Assembly: GCA_045648605.1 (NCBI GenBank)
Contig: JAZROG010000150.1
Location: forward strand, 1 to 14,143
Direction of reading: 5' to 3'
DNA: 14,143 bases
From: SIG710 sp045648605
GTDB taxonomy: Bacteria > Bacillota > Clostridia > Oscillospirales > CAG-272
The translations under genes and the position numbers were made by a program. Positions 1 through 6,819 of this stretch are shown one piece after another. The notes under the pieces were generated by a model that searched no databases, was not told the origin of the DNA, and was given only the letters and a program-made list of their open reading frames with translations. How positions within the stretch are numbered: position 1 is the stretch's first letter; every line of letters starts with the position of its first letter.

Positions 1-17
1 CAAATTCAGAATTTGTA

Positions 18-46
18 TTGACAAATGAAAAATTTTTTAGTATAAT
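18..46 (+). promoter_or_regulatory. Sigma-A promoter of tRNA-Leu
   Basis: A perfect -35 TTGACA (18-23) and a perfect -10 TATAAT (41-46) are separated by 17 bases, the ideal sigma-A spacing. Transcription would start near 53, a few bases before the tRNA at 58. Such an exact match suggests strong constitutive transcription. A small inverted repeat (CAAATTC/GAATTTG, 1-15) lies just upstream and may be the tail of an earlier gene's terminator. Confidence 0.85.
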
Positions 47-57
47 ATATAAGTCTT

Positions 58-141
58 GCGGGCGTGGCGGAATTGGCAGACGCGCCAGACTTAGGATCTG
101 GTGTCAACGACGTGGGGGTTCAAGTCCCTTCGCCCGCACCA
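58..141 (+). tRNA. tRNA-Leu (anticodon UAG)
   Basis: The 84-base gene folds as a class II tRNA. The acceptor arms GCGGGCG (58-64) and CGCCCGC (131-137) pair fully, and ACCA (138-141) means the CCA end is encoded. The anticodon stem CCAGA/TCTGG (85-89/97-101) closes a seven-base loop with anticodon TAG (92-94), which reads CUA and, by wobble, other CUN leucine codons. The T arm has loop TTCAAGT (119-125) between GGGGG and CCCTT, with two G-U pairs. The long variable arm (102-113) is typical of leucine tRNAs. It stands alone here, with no second tRNA beside it. Confidence 0.96.
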
Positions 142-185
142 GCCGACTGTGTCGGCACATAATTATGGGATGGCGGCATCAATAG

Positions 186-227
186 TCCGAACCTCATCAC
201 ACGATGGTGGCGTTCGGATTTGTCTTT
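186..227 (+). terminator. Probable intrinsic terminator of tRNA-Leu
   Basis: Arms 186-199 and 205-218 pair over 13 positions with one C-C mismatch and two G-U pairs, and the outer seven pairs (TCCGAAC/GTTCGGA) are perfect. A U-rich tract TTTGTCTTT (219-227) follows at once. This matches a Rho-independent terminator, 45 bases past the tRNA 3' end. A small 6-bp hairpin, GCCGAC/GTCGGC (142-156), sits directly after the tRNA CCA and could guide 3' processing; that is inference. Confidence 0.5.
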
Positions 228-234
228 ACATACC

Positions 235-284
235 GCACCAAACAAGCCAACCAATCCTCTCGGGTTGGTTGGCTTGTTTGGTGC
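235..284. repeat. Long near-perfect hairpin (23-bp stem)
   Basis: Arms 235-257 and 262-284 are complementary at every position, with a single T-G pair at 255/264 and a TCTC loop at 258-261. The outer 20 pairs are perfect Watson-Crick. No run of T follows on either strand, so it is not a typical terminator. It may be an RNA element, a small palindromic repeat family member, or a remnant of a mobile element's ends; the sequence alone does not decide. Confidence 0.7.
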
Positions 285-456
285 AGATGAACATATGCAG
301 AATCCCTCCAATCCGTCAGGATTGGATCGCTTTAGGGCATGGATCATAGTACAAGCCTTCCGGCACAACCTTATAGTGTAATTATAACAAAAAACCCATC
401 ACAGTCAATATTTTAATCAAATTCGTAACAATATCCTCAAAAAAACGCTCTTTGTC

Positions 457-484
457 TTGACAAATCCGCAAAAGTGTGTATAAT
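457..484 (+). promoter_or_regulatory. Sigma-A promoter of aspS
   Basis: A -35 TTGACA (457-462) and a -10 TATAAT (479-484) are both exact consensus, with a 16-base spacer. The start point would be near 491, giving a leader of only about 33 bases. This is too short for a T-box or other riboswitch downstream of the promoter, and it rules out the TTG at 497 as a useful start codon. Confidence 0.75.
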
Positions 485-523
485 TAATATGATAAATTGT
501 TTAGTTATTTAAGGAGAAAAAAT

Positions 524-2311
524 ATGGCACAGCTGCTGACAAATAATGACAAGCGTACCTGCTACTGCGCAGAGCTTTCCGAGAACGATATCGGCAAAAA
601 GGTCTGCGTTATGGGCTGGGCACAGAGACAGAGAGACCTTGGCGCTCTTATCTTCATCGACCTTCGCGACAGAAGCGGAATAATTCAGCTCGCATTTGAC
701 GAGGACACAGATAAGGAGATATTCGATGCTGCCTTTTCCGTAAGAAGTGAATTCGTTCTTTGCGCTCACGGTACAGTAAGAGCTCGCTCCTCCGTAAACC
801 CCAATATTCCCACAGGTAAGATCGAAATTGCGGTTACAGAGCTTAAGATCCTCTCTTCTGCACAGACACCTCCCTTTGAGATCGTGGAAAACAGCAAGGT
901 AAATCCCGAGCTTCGCTTAAAGCACCGCTATCTCGACCTTCGCCGTCCCGATATGCAGGGAAATATCATCGCAAGATCTCGCATCACAAAGATCGCTCGC
1001 GATTACTATGCCGATAACGGCTTTATGGATATCGAAACACCCTGCCTTATCAAGCCCTCTCCCGAGGGAGCGCGCGACTATCTCGTTCCTTCTCGCGTAC
1101 ACCCCGGCAGATTCTATGCTCTTCCCCAGTCTCCTCAGCTCTATAAGCAGCTTCTCATGGTTTCCGGCTTTGACCGCTATTTCCAGATCGCTCGCTGCTT
1201 CCGCGATGAGGACCTTCGTGCTGACCGTCAGCCCGAATTTACTCAGCTTGATACCGAGATGTCCTTCTCAACTGCAGAGGACGTTATGGCAATGCACGAG
1301 GGCTTTATCAAGTATCTCTGGAAGGAATACTTCGGAAAAGAGCTTGGCTATGACTTCATAAAGATGCCTTACCGCGAGGCAATGGATCGCTTCGGCTCGG
1401 ACAAACCCGATATAAGATTCGGCTTTGAGCTTCGTGACCTTTCCGCTATTCTTGCAAATTGCGAGTTCAAGGTTTTCGCAGGCACTATCGCAGAGGGCGG
1501 CTCTGTTCGCGCTATCAATGTTAAGGGCGGTGCGAAATTCACCCGCAAGGAGATCGATTCTCTCACAGAATATGCAAAAACATATAAGGCAAAGGGACTT
1601 GCTTGGCTCAAATGGGCAGAGACAGGTGAAATTTCATCCTCTTATGCAAAGTTCCTCACAGAAGATGAAAACGAAGCTATAAAGAAGGCTATGGAGGCAG
1701 AGGCAGGCGACCTTATCCTCATCGTTGCAGATAAGAATAAGGTTGTTTTCGACGCGCTCGGAAATCTCCGCTGCGAATGTGCAAAGAGACTCGGACTTCT
1801 CGATCCTCACGATTTCAAATTCCTCTGGGTAACAGAATTCCCGCTCTTCGAATGGAGCGAGGAGGACGGCAGATTCTATGCTATGCACCATCCCTTCACC
1901 TCTCCTATGGACGAGGATATGGAATATCTTGAAAGCGACCCCGGAAAGGTTCGCGCAAAGGCTTATGATATCGTTCTTAACGGCACAGAGCTTGGCGGCG
2001 GATCGGTTCGTATCCACAGCGAGGATATCCAGAAGCAGATGTTCGCTCTTCTCGGTCTTACAGAGGAGGAGGCAAACGAAAAATTCGGTTACCTGCTTGA
2101 GGCGTTCAAATACGGCGTTCCTCCCCATGCGGGACTTGCATTCGGTCTTGACCGTCTCGTAACTCTCCTGCTCGGTCTTGAGGATATCCGCGATGTTATC
2201 GCATTCCCGAAGGTTCAGAACGCAAGCGAGCTTATGTCGGGCGCACCCGGTCCCGCAGATCCCAAGGGTCTTGACGAGCTTTGCATTGCCGTTACAAAAT
2301 CGGAAGAATAA
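524..2311 (+). CDS. aspS: Aspartate--tRNA ligase (AspRS)
   Basis: This enzyme charges tRNA-Asp with aspartate, using ATP, in the cytoplasm. The 595-residue product has the bacterial layout: an N-terminal OB-fold anticodon-binding domain (about 15-115), a class II catalytic core with motif 1 near GFMDIETP (166-173) and motif 2 FRDEDLRADRQPEF (226-239), a bacterial GAD-type insertion in the middle, and a C-terminal motif 3 GLAFGLDRL followed by the conserved AFPK stretch. The length is normal for bacterial AspRS. The start at 524 is chosen because AGGAG (512-516) lies seven bases upstream; an in-frame TTG at 497 sits almost on the transcription start. It appears monocistronic. No hisS neighbour, common in other Firmicutes, is visible. 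I cannot tell from sequence whether it is discriminating or also charges tRNA-Asn. Confidence 0.97.
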   Translation: MAQLLTNNDKRTCYCAELSENDIGKKVCVMGWAQRQRDLGALIFIDLRDRSGIIQLAFDEDTDKEIFDAAFSVRSEFVLCAHGTVRARSSVNPNIPTGKIEIAVTELKILSSAQTPPFEIVENSKVNPELRLKHRYLDLRRPDMQGNIIARSRITKIARDYYADNGFMDIETPCLIKPSPEGARDYLVPSRVHPGRFYALPQSPQLYKQLLMVSGFDRYFQIARCFRDEDLRADRQPEFTQLDTEMSFSTAEDVMAMHEGFIKYLWKEYFGKELGYDFIKMPYREAMDRFGSDKPDIRFGFELRDLSAILANCEFKVFAGTIAEGGSVRAINVKGGAKFTRKEIDSLTEYAKTYKAKGLAWLKWAETGEISSSYAKFLTEDENEAIKKAMEAEAGDLILIVADKNKVVFDALGNLRCECAKRLGLLDPHDFKFLWVTEFPLFEWSEEDGRFYAMHHPFTSPMDEDMEYLESDPGKVRAKAYDIVLNGTELGGGSVRIHSEDIQKQMFALLGLTEEEANEKFGYLLEAFKYGVPPHAGLAFGLDRLVTLLLGLEDIRDVIAFPKVQNASELMSGAPGPADPKGLDELCIAVTKSEE

Positions 2312-2322
2312 TTTTTAAAAAA

Positions 2323-2364
2323 GAATTTTCGCCACTGTTGCTATGCTAGCAGTGGCGAAAATTC
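2323..2364. repeat. Hairpin sharing the tip of the ridA-flanking repeats
   Basis: Arms 2323-2340 and 2347-2364 form an 18-bp stem (15 perfect outer pairs, then wobble pairs) with a six-base loop. The arm carries TTTCGCCACTG, the same terminal sequence found at the outer ends of the two large repeats at 6081 and 7197. It lies 11 bases after the aspS stop codon. An A-rich stretch precedes it (2316-2322), but the T content after it is poor, so termination here is uncertain. It looks like a solitary end or a collapsed copy of the repeat family. Confidence 0.6.
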
Positions 2365-2390
2365 TATCAAGGGAGATATGATATGAAAAA

Positions 2391-2489
2391 ATGGGAAATT
2401 GCCGTGTCCGCGCCCTTACGGCAGGCGACCTTGTGAAAAATCACAGCGAGCTTGTTTCATTCAAAAAGCCCGAATTGCACAAGGCTTAA
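2391..2489 (+). CDS. Possible tiny ORF or gene remnant (doubtful)
   Basis: A 32-residue frame runs from ATG 2391 to TAA 2487-2489, ending in a charged stretch (FKKPELHKA). A competing frame starts at ATG 2383, seven bases after GGGAG (2371-2375), and gives only the 17 residues MKKWEIAVSAPLRQATL before a TGA at 2434. The good ribosome site belongs to the short frame, while the longer open frame is shifted. That arrangement would fit a frameshifted remnant of a small gene between aspS and the terminator. I do not recognise the product, and both frames could be chance. Confidence 0.2.
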   Translation: MGNCRVRALTAGDLVKNHSELVSFKKPELHKA

Positions 2490-2494
2490 ATTAT

Positions 2495-2533
2495 AAAATC
2501 AAGGCTGAGCTAAACGCTCAGCCTTGATTTTTT
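2495..2533. terminator. Bidirectional terminator between aspS and spoIIE
   Basis: Arms 2495-2510 and 2516-2531 form a perfect 16-bp stem (core AAGGCTGAGC/GCTCAGCCTT) around the loop TAAAC. Six T follow on the plus strand (2528-2533, partly in the stem), and on the minus strand the stem ends in TTTT then ATAA. It sits at the meeting point of two convergent transcripts. Its right arm reaches to just before the spoIIE stop codon (2532-2534 on the minus strand), so one hairpin can end both. Confidence 0.85.
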
Positions 2534-4994
2534 ACGCAGACAAATTGGTTGTGTGGTCATATGCCTTATTTATCTTCACAAGAAGGGCAGTGATATCGTC
2601 GCAGCTGCCGATCTCCTTTGCTTTTTTGCAAATCTTTTCCGCCATGGCCGAAGGAGTCTCATCATCCTCCCATTTGCCGCCCATCATTTCCATGAGCCAA
2701 ACACATTCCTCGGGTGACTGACTGACTCCGTCGCTCATCATTATCAAAATATCGCCATCCTCAATGGCAAAATTTATATCCTCTGCCCGAAGATTTGGCA
2801 AGATGCCGATGGGCGCGGTGCTTGATTTCAGCTTATACAGCTTGTCCCCTCTGCGCACAAAGGTCGGTGCTGCTCCGCTTTTAAGGATAGTGGCACTGCC
2901 GCCCTCAAGGTCTATCTCAAGCAGATCGACCGTTGCCGAGCATTCCTCGCCTCGCGCACGCAAAAGATTATTGAGCATCTTTAAGGCTGTTTCCTTTTTG
3001 TTTCCGCAGAGAAGCATTTTCTCAAGAAACATTCCGCATATCTCGGAGCTGTATGCTGCCGATTGCCCTGAGCCCATTCCGTCGCTGATAAGGGCATAAA
3101 AGCGGTTTTCCTTTCCGTAAAAGGCGGTAGAGCTGTCACCATTTGTGCCCTCGCCCGATGCGGAGGAGGAAAAAACTCCCCATTCTGCCGAAAAGACCTT
3201 ATCTTTTTCCGCGGTAAGTGCCACCTTGCCTGCGCGAAGCTCAAAAATCGGGTCTGTCAAGGGCGCGCCAAAGGCATCCTCAAGCATCCCCTTAAGCTCA
3301 TTTACCCCAAGCCCTTCGGCTTTCTTGCCGATGTCACCGATATAGAGCCGCTTGTGGTCTTTTCCGCTTATACATATATCGCTCATGCCAAGCGACGCAA
3401 TTATTTCATTTCTGCAAAAAGCTTCGGTCGCTTCCCTATCGACCGTGTATTCAAGCTTTATTTTTTTGGCACTCTCTGCAATTATGCTCGAAATTCCGTC
3501 ATAGTCAAGGGCAAGAAGCTCTGTTTTTTCTCCGCTTATCTTGTCCCGCAAAAGCTCGGCAAATGAGGTGTTTATTTCGGGGATAACATCATCTATCCTC
3601 CGACATTTTTCGGTGATATAGGGCGGAAGCTCTTTTTTTCTTATTCTGCTTTCCCTTCCCAGAAATTCCGCAGTCTTTGTGACCATATGGGAAAATTCTC
3701 CGTATTCACCAAGGTGGCATTTTTCGTTTTCGGAGCATACCGCGCAGCTTTTTTCAAAGGAGCGCAGGCAAATGGAACTCAGCTCAGTTGCCCCCGGTCG
3801 CTTCATTCTGCCCGAAATATCATAGAGAGCCGCAGAAAGCTCGCCAAAAAGCTTGCCCAATATTTCGAGATGCTCCTCATAGCTCTCGCAGCTCGGTGCC
3901 TCATCTGCTGCCGCCGAGAGGGGAGTGACGAGAGTTTCCCCAACAAAGAAGGGCATTTTTTCGATCTTCTCAATGCCGAGAACAAGAAGTGACGCGCAGA
4001 GCAGAGGGGGCATAAGGAGAGGGAATGAAGAAAAGCCGCCGATATATGCGCCCCAAAGCATTGAAACGAGGGCAGATGCCGTTATAAGCACCGCACCCGA
4101 GGAAGCCGAGATGCCCGCAGTGATAGCGGCAAGGACAAAGGCGGGGGAATAGAGTCCCGAAAAGGCAAGTCCTGTGAAAAGCCCTGCGGATGCGCCCATA
4201 AGTATGCCCCTTTTCCTTGAAAGATAAGTGGATGAGAAAAAGGCAAGAAATACCGAGAGATTTATGCCGAAAAGGGATATATCCCTAAGTGAAAGTGCCA
4301 TTGCACCAAGAAGTGCCACCGTGGCGCAGCTTCTGAGAAATACTCCCAGCTTGTCCCGCTCCTGTGCCCACAGATTTGAGAAAATATAGGCGGCGGCAGG
4401 GGCGCAGACCATAAAAAACATGGCTGAAAAAAGGTCAAAAAATCTGTATTCGCCCTTTTTTATGGCATAAAGACCGATAAAAAATGCTCCTACACAGGCT
4501 GTCGCCATCCTCAAATATATATTCTCGCGAAAAAGAATTGGGCGGGAAAAGACCGCTTTTATTTTTTCTCCAAAGCTCTTGCCGCATATCTCGGCAGGCG
4601 AGTCGATAAAGAGGCTTGCCGCGATTCTTATAAGGATAACAAGGATAAATGCCGAAGCGCACACCGTTCCCGAGAAAATGACCCCATCGGGAGGTGAAAA
4701 GGTCAGAGAAGAGATGAGCGCGCCGAGAAATATCCAAAGTATTTTTTCTCTCGCAGCGCTTAAAAGTGCTATTGCAAGGGGATATGTATCGAGCATAAGT
4801 GATGTTCTTGCAAAAAAATAAGATATCACCGAAAAAACAGCACCTCTCAAAAGTCCCTTTATTACGGTTTTGGCACTTAAATTTTCAATTTCTCCCGAAA
4901 AGAGCCGCAGAAGATGGAGATGTGGCTGAAATTTTCTCTTTTCCGCTATGACCTCGCCCGAATCGATTTCGTTTCTTTTGTCTTTTGTTTTCAT
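2532..4994 (-). CDS. spoIIE: Stage II sporulation protein E (SpoIIE), membrane-bound PP2C-type serine phosphatase
   Basis: In sporulating Firmicutes SpoIIE dephosphorylates SpoIIAA, freeing sigma-F in the forespore, and it takes part in polar septum formation. The 820-residue product matches the length of the Bacillus protein (about 827). Residues 45-345 hold many hydrophobic segments, fitting the roughly ten-helix membrane region. A linker follows with a cysteine cluster CAVCSENEKC (417-426). The C-terminal PP2C domain (about 610-812) shows the metal-binding motifs SDGMGSG (637-643), SGAAP (706-710), SDGVSQ (754-759) and DDIT (799-802). The start at 4994 has an AGGAAGG site about 11 bases upstream, slightly far. 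The gene is a single unit, divergent from the PHP gene and convergent with aspS. Its presence implies that the organism can or could form endospores. Confidence 0.95.
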   Translation of the reverse strand: MKTKDKRNEIDSGEVIAEKRKFQPHLHLLRLFSGEIENLSAKTVIKGLLRGAVFSVISYFFARTSLMLDTYPLAIALLSAAREKILWIFLGALISSLTFSPPDGVIFSGTVCASAFILVILIRIAASLFIDSPAEICGKSFGEKIKAVFSRPILFRENIYLRMATACVGAFFIGLYAIKKGEYRFFDLFSAMFFMVCAPAAAYIFSNLWAQERDKLGVFLRSCATVALLGAMALSLRDISLFGINLSVFLAFFSSTYLSRKRGILMGASAGLFTGLAFSGLYSPAFVLAAITAGISASSGAVLITASALVSMLWGAYIGGFSSFPLLMPPLLCASLLVLGIEKIEKMPFFVGETLVTPLSAAADEAPSCESYEEHLEILGKLFGELSAALYDISGRMKRPGATELSSICLRSFEKSCAVCSENEKCHLGEYGEFSHMVTKTAEFLGRESRIRKKELPPYITEKCRRIDDVIPEINTSFAELLRDKISGEKTELLALDYDGISSIIAESAKKIKLEYTVDREATEAFCRNEIIASLGMSDICISGKDHKRLYIGDIGKKAEGLGVNELKGMLEDAFGAPLTDPIFELRAGKVALTAEKDKVFSAEWGVFSSSASGEGTNGDSSTAFYGKENRFYALISDGMGSGQSAAYSSEICGMFLEKMLLCGNKKETALKMLNNLLRARGEECSATVDLLEIDLEGGSATILKSGAAPTFVRRGDKLYKLKSSTAPIGILPNLRAEDINFAIEDGDILIMMSDGVSQSPEECVWLMEMMGGKWEDDETPSAMAEKICKKAKEIGSCDDITALLVKINKAYDHTTNLSA

Positions 4995-5031
4995 TTTGTT
5001 TTTAACCTTCCTCGCTTTTTTATTTGACTAT

Positions 5032-5064
5032 ATTTTATACTTTCGCGCGCGCATAAAATGTCAG
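5032..5064 (-). promoter_or_regulatory. Putative spoIIE promoter
   Basis: On the minus strand CTGACA (5064-5059) could be a -35 element. Either TATAAA (5039-5034; spacer 19) or TAAAAT (5037-5032; spacer 21) could be the -10. The spacing is long for a plain sigma-A promoter. Known Spo0A-activated sigma-A promoters of spoIIE and spoIIG in Bacillus also have wide spacers of about 21-22 bases. A Spo0A-box-like ATAGTCAAA (minus strand, 5031-5023) overlaps the start region with seven of nine matches to TTTGTCRAA. An alternating CGCGCGCG run (5044-5051) lies in the spacer. Confidence 0.35.
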
Positions 5065-5110
5065 ACTGTGCTTTTCTTTTTTGGCACTGTAAGTGGGAAA
5101 AGCGGGGAAA

Positions 5111-5242
5111 ATGACAGGGGATAAATCAAGAGGGAAAAGCGAGGTGCGGGAAATATGCGAAAAGCTTGCAAATAAGGAGATTTTTGTTTCTTTTGTCCTT
5201 CGATTTTTGATGGTTTATATTGACTTTTTACCTTTGCTGTGA
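5111..5242 (+). CDS. Possible small membrane protein (doubtful)
   Basis: A 43-residue frame starts at ATG 5111, five or so bases after GCGGGG. Its first half is charged (MTGDKSRGKSEVREICEK) and its second half is hydrophobic (residues 24-43, with isolated R and D), which could be one membrane-spanning or membrane-lying helix. It ends inside the promoter of the PHP gene at 5220-5248, an awkward overlap that argues against it. I see no clear promoter of its own. It is listed only because it has a start site and a sensible amphipathic profile. Confidence 0.18.
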   Translation: MTGDKSRGKSEVREICEKLANKEIFVSFVLRFLMVYIDFLPLL

Positions 5243-5248
5243 TAAAAT
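5220..5248 (+). promoter_or_regulatory. Sigma-A promoter of the PHP gene
   Basis: TTGACT (5220-5225) and TAAAAT (5243-5248) are separated by 17 bases. A TG two bases before the -10 (TGATAAAAT) makes an extended -10. The start would be near 5255, giving a leader of about 22 bases with the ribosome site GGAGG at 5264-5268. Confidence 0.7.
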
Positions 5249-5276
5249 TAGTTTAGTAATTTTGGAGGAAAATCAG

Positions 5277-6077
5277 ATGAAATATATAGTTGACCACGAT
5301 TATCATATTCATTCACATCTTTCGTTATGCTCAATGGATAAAGAGCAGACAACCGAAAGAATACTCGGATATGCAGAGGAAAATTCTCTCAAAAAGCTCT
5401 GCCTCACAGACCATTTTTGGGATAGTAAAATTCCCGGTGCCTCGAATTTTTATTCCTCACAAAATCTGGAGCATATTAAAAAAAGCCTTCCCCTTCCAAA
5501 AAAGGACGGCATTGAGTTTTATTTCGGCTGCGAAACAGAGCTTGCAAAAAACAACCTTCTCGGAATTACGCGAGAGACGATAGATATGCTTGATTTTGTT
5601 ATCATTCCCACAACTCATCTTCATATGACGGGATTCACGATAAAAAACGATCCCACTCCCGCAGAGCGCGCGGAGACTTATGTGGAAAAGCTCGACGCGG
5701 TGCTTCATATGGATCTTCCCTTCCATAAGATAGGCATTGCACATCTTCTCTGCTCGCTTATGATAAAGAACAGCACCATCGATCGCCTGCTCTCGCTTAT
5801 TTCGGACGATGAGCTTAAGAGGCTTTTTGCGCTTGCTGCCGAAAAGGAAGTTGGAATAGAGATAAATTACGGTGATTTCAATTTTGCGAAAAAGACCGAG
5901 GAGGAGATCGAGCAATCTCTGCGTGTTTACGGCTTTGCAAAGGATGCAGGCTGCAAATTCTACCTTGGAAGCGACGCACACCACCCCGCTGAGCTTGATG
6001 CCGCAATTCCTGTTTTTGAAAATGCGGTAAATATCCTCGGACTTACAGAGGATGATAAATTCAAGCCATTTGGTTGA
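5277..6077 (+). CDS. PHP-domain metal-dependent phosphoesterase, HisJ-like
   Basis: PHP proteins are trinuclear-metal phosphoesterases; family members include histidinol-phosphatase HisJ, phosphoesterases and polymerase domains. The 266-residue product is a stand-alone PHP domain with all the expected metal ligands: HDYHIH (7-12), TDH (44-46), the glutamate in CETE (85-88), THLH (113-116), H156 and SDAHH (232-236). The substrate cannot be read from the sequence, and no histidine-biosynthesis gene is nearby, so calling it hisK/hisJ would be a guess. The start at 5277 is set by GGAGG (5264-5268) eight bases upstream; an in-frame upstream TTG at 5220 is part of the -35 element. The gene is monocistronic, divergent from spoIIE and convergent with ridA. 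Confidence 0.88.
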   Translation: MKYIVDHDYHIHSHLSLCSMDKEQTTERILGYAEENSLKKLCLTDHFWDSKIPGASNFYSSQNLEHIKKSLPLPKKDGIEFYFGCETELAKNNLLGITRETIDMLDFVIIPTTHLHMTGFTIKNDPTPAERAETYVEKLDAVLHMDLPFHKIGIAHLLCSLMIKNSTIDRLLSLISDDELKRLFALAAEKEVGIEINYGDFNFAKKTEEEIEQSLRVYGFAKDAGCKFYLGSDAHHPAELDAAIPVFENAVNILGLTEDDKFKPFG

Positions 6078-6080
6078 ATA

Positions 6081-6360
6081 GGGAATTTCGCCACTGCGGT
6101 GGCGCCCGGCACCGTTGCCGGCTCCGCGACCTTTTAAAAAAGGTCGATCAAAACTTTAAATAGGGGGATTTATTGGTGTTTAACTGTGATTCTACGTGAA
6201 ATGAACGAGAATTTTATGTAGAAAGGCAAAGCCACCCCACCCCACGAGTCATCCCGAGCTTGCCGAGGGATCTACGAACGGTTTTCACAGACAAACAGGG
6301 ATTTATCTTTGGCTTCCCCTTGAGGGGAAGGCTAAGAGTTCGCCAAATTCCTATTTATAA
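6081..6360 (+). repeat. Mosaic palindromic intergenic repeat, copy A
   Basis: This 280-base stretch follows the PHP stop codon by three bases and holds no gene. It is a chain of palindromes: CGCCAC/GTGGCG (6089-6104), CCGGCA/TGCCGG just after, CGACCTTTT/AAAAGGTCG (6127-6146), a TTCTAC..GTAGAA hairpin (about 6191-6223), ATCCC..GGGAT (about 6252-6273) and CTTCCCCT/AGGGGAAG (6313-6330). It ends with AAATTCCTATTTATAA (6345-6360). The same modules occur in the same order, inverted, at 6820-7197, at roughly 85% identity by eye over the first 245 bases. The ends of copy A form an imperfect inverted repeat (AATAGGGAATTTCGCC against AATAGGAATTTGGCG), as in a MITE-like element. The first hairpins may also act as a 3' end for the PHP mRNA. 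Confidence 0.85.
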
Positions 6361-6370
6361 TTGATAAAGC

Positions 6371-6401
6371 AAAAAGAGGCTGAATAAATCAGCCTCTTTT
6401 T
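6371..6401. terminator. Bidirectional terminator between the PHP gene and ridA
   Basis: Arms AAAAAGAGGCTGA (6371-6383) and TCAGCCTCTTTTT (6389-6401) pair perfectly over 13 bp around the loop ATAAA. Each strand ends in five T after a G/C-rich core, so it can stop ridA on the minus strand and the PHP transcript on the plus strand. It lies nine bases from the ridA stop codon. Confidence 0.9.
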
Positions 6402-6409
6402 GTTGTAAA

Positions 6410-6784
6410 TTAGATTTCTGCGATAACCTCGACCTCAACGAGTGCACCCTTGGGAAGTGCCTTTGCCGCAACGCAGCTGCGCGCGGGCTTTGAGGTGAAA
6501 TATTTTCCGTAAATTTCATTGAATACCGCAAAATCTGCGATATCGGCAAGGAAACAGGTTGTCTTTATCGCCTTTTCCATGCTCGTTCCCGCCGCCGCGA
6601 GAACCGATGCGAGGTTTTTCATGACCTGCTCGGTCTGACCTGCAATATCCTTTGCCACAATGTCGCCTGCGGCAGGATCGATTGCAATCTGTCCCGATGT
6701 GAATACCATATTTCCCGTAACTATAGCCTGGGAATAAGGTCCGATCGCGCTTGGCGCTTTATCTGTTGCAATAATTTTTGCCAT
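6410..6784 (-). CDS. ridA: RidA family enamine/imine deaminase
   Basis: RidA (YjgF/UK114) hydrolyses reactive 2-aminoacrylate and 2-aminocrotonate, released by PLP enzymes such as threonine dehydratase, to 2-keto acids and ammonia. The 124-residue product is full length. It shows GPYSQA (15-20), TSGQI (29-33), NLxxVL in the middle, and the signature ARSCVAAKALPKGALVEVE (101-119), with the substrate-carboxylate arginine at 102 and the conserved glutamate near 117. The ribosome site GGAG lies eight bases before ATG 6784. It is read in the same direction as ilvA but is separated from it by 413 bases of repeat, so it likely has its own transcript; no clear promoter is visible. Its closeness to ilvA fits its role in clearing IlvA's enamine product. 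Confidence 0.95.
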   Translation of the reverse strand: MAKIIATDKAPSAIGPYSQAIVTGNMVFTSGQIAIDPAAGDIVAKDIAGQTEQVMKNLASVLAAAGTSMEKAIKTTCFLADIADFAVFNEIYGKYFTSKPARSCVAAKALPKGALVEVEVIAEI

Positions 6785-6819
6785 TTCTATATCTCCTTTT
6801 TCTGGTAAATCTGTGTTCC

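Larger units (their letters stand above)
142..456. other. Structured non-coding region between tRNA-Leu and aspS
   Basis: No convincing gene lies in this stretch of over 300 bases. It holds four hairpins in a row: 142-156 (6 bp), 186-218 (13 bp, probable terminator), 235-284 (23 bp with one G-U pair and a four-base TCTC loop) and 307-326 (8 bp, GTCA loop). The third is far longer than a normal terminator stem and has no U tract on either side. From about 370 to 456 the sequence is A/T-rich and featureless up to the aspS promoter. The short open frames across it overlap the tRNA or run through hairpin arms, so they are not coding. The region lacks the T-box core motif. Confidence 0.6.

Noticed and set aside
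101..368. Two 82-residue open frames, one on each strand, over the tRNA-aspS gap
   Set aside because: They overlap the tRNA 3' half and run through the hairpin arms on both strands, with no ribosome site; the open frames follow from the inverted repeats.
142..523. T-box riboswitch upstream of aspS
   Set aside because: The conserved core (AGGGTGGNACCGCG) is absent, and the aspS promoter at 457-484 leaves only about 33 bases of leader.
1634..2128. 164-residue open frame antisense to aspS
   Set aside because: It lies wholly inside a well-conserved gene, has no ribosome site and shows no recognisable motif.
5220..5276. Longer PHP protein starting at TTG 5220
   Set aside because: The TTG is part of the -35 element, and GGAGG eight bases before ATG 5277 marks the real start.
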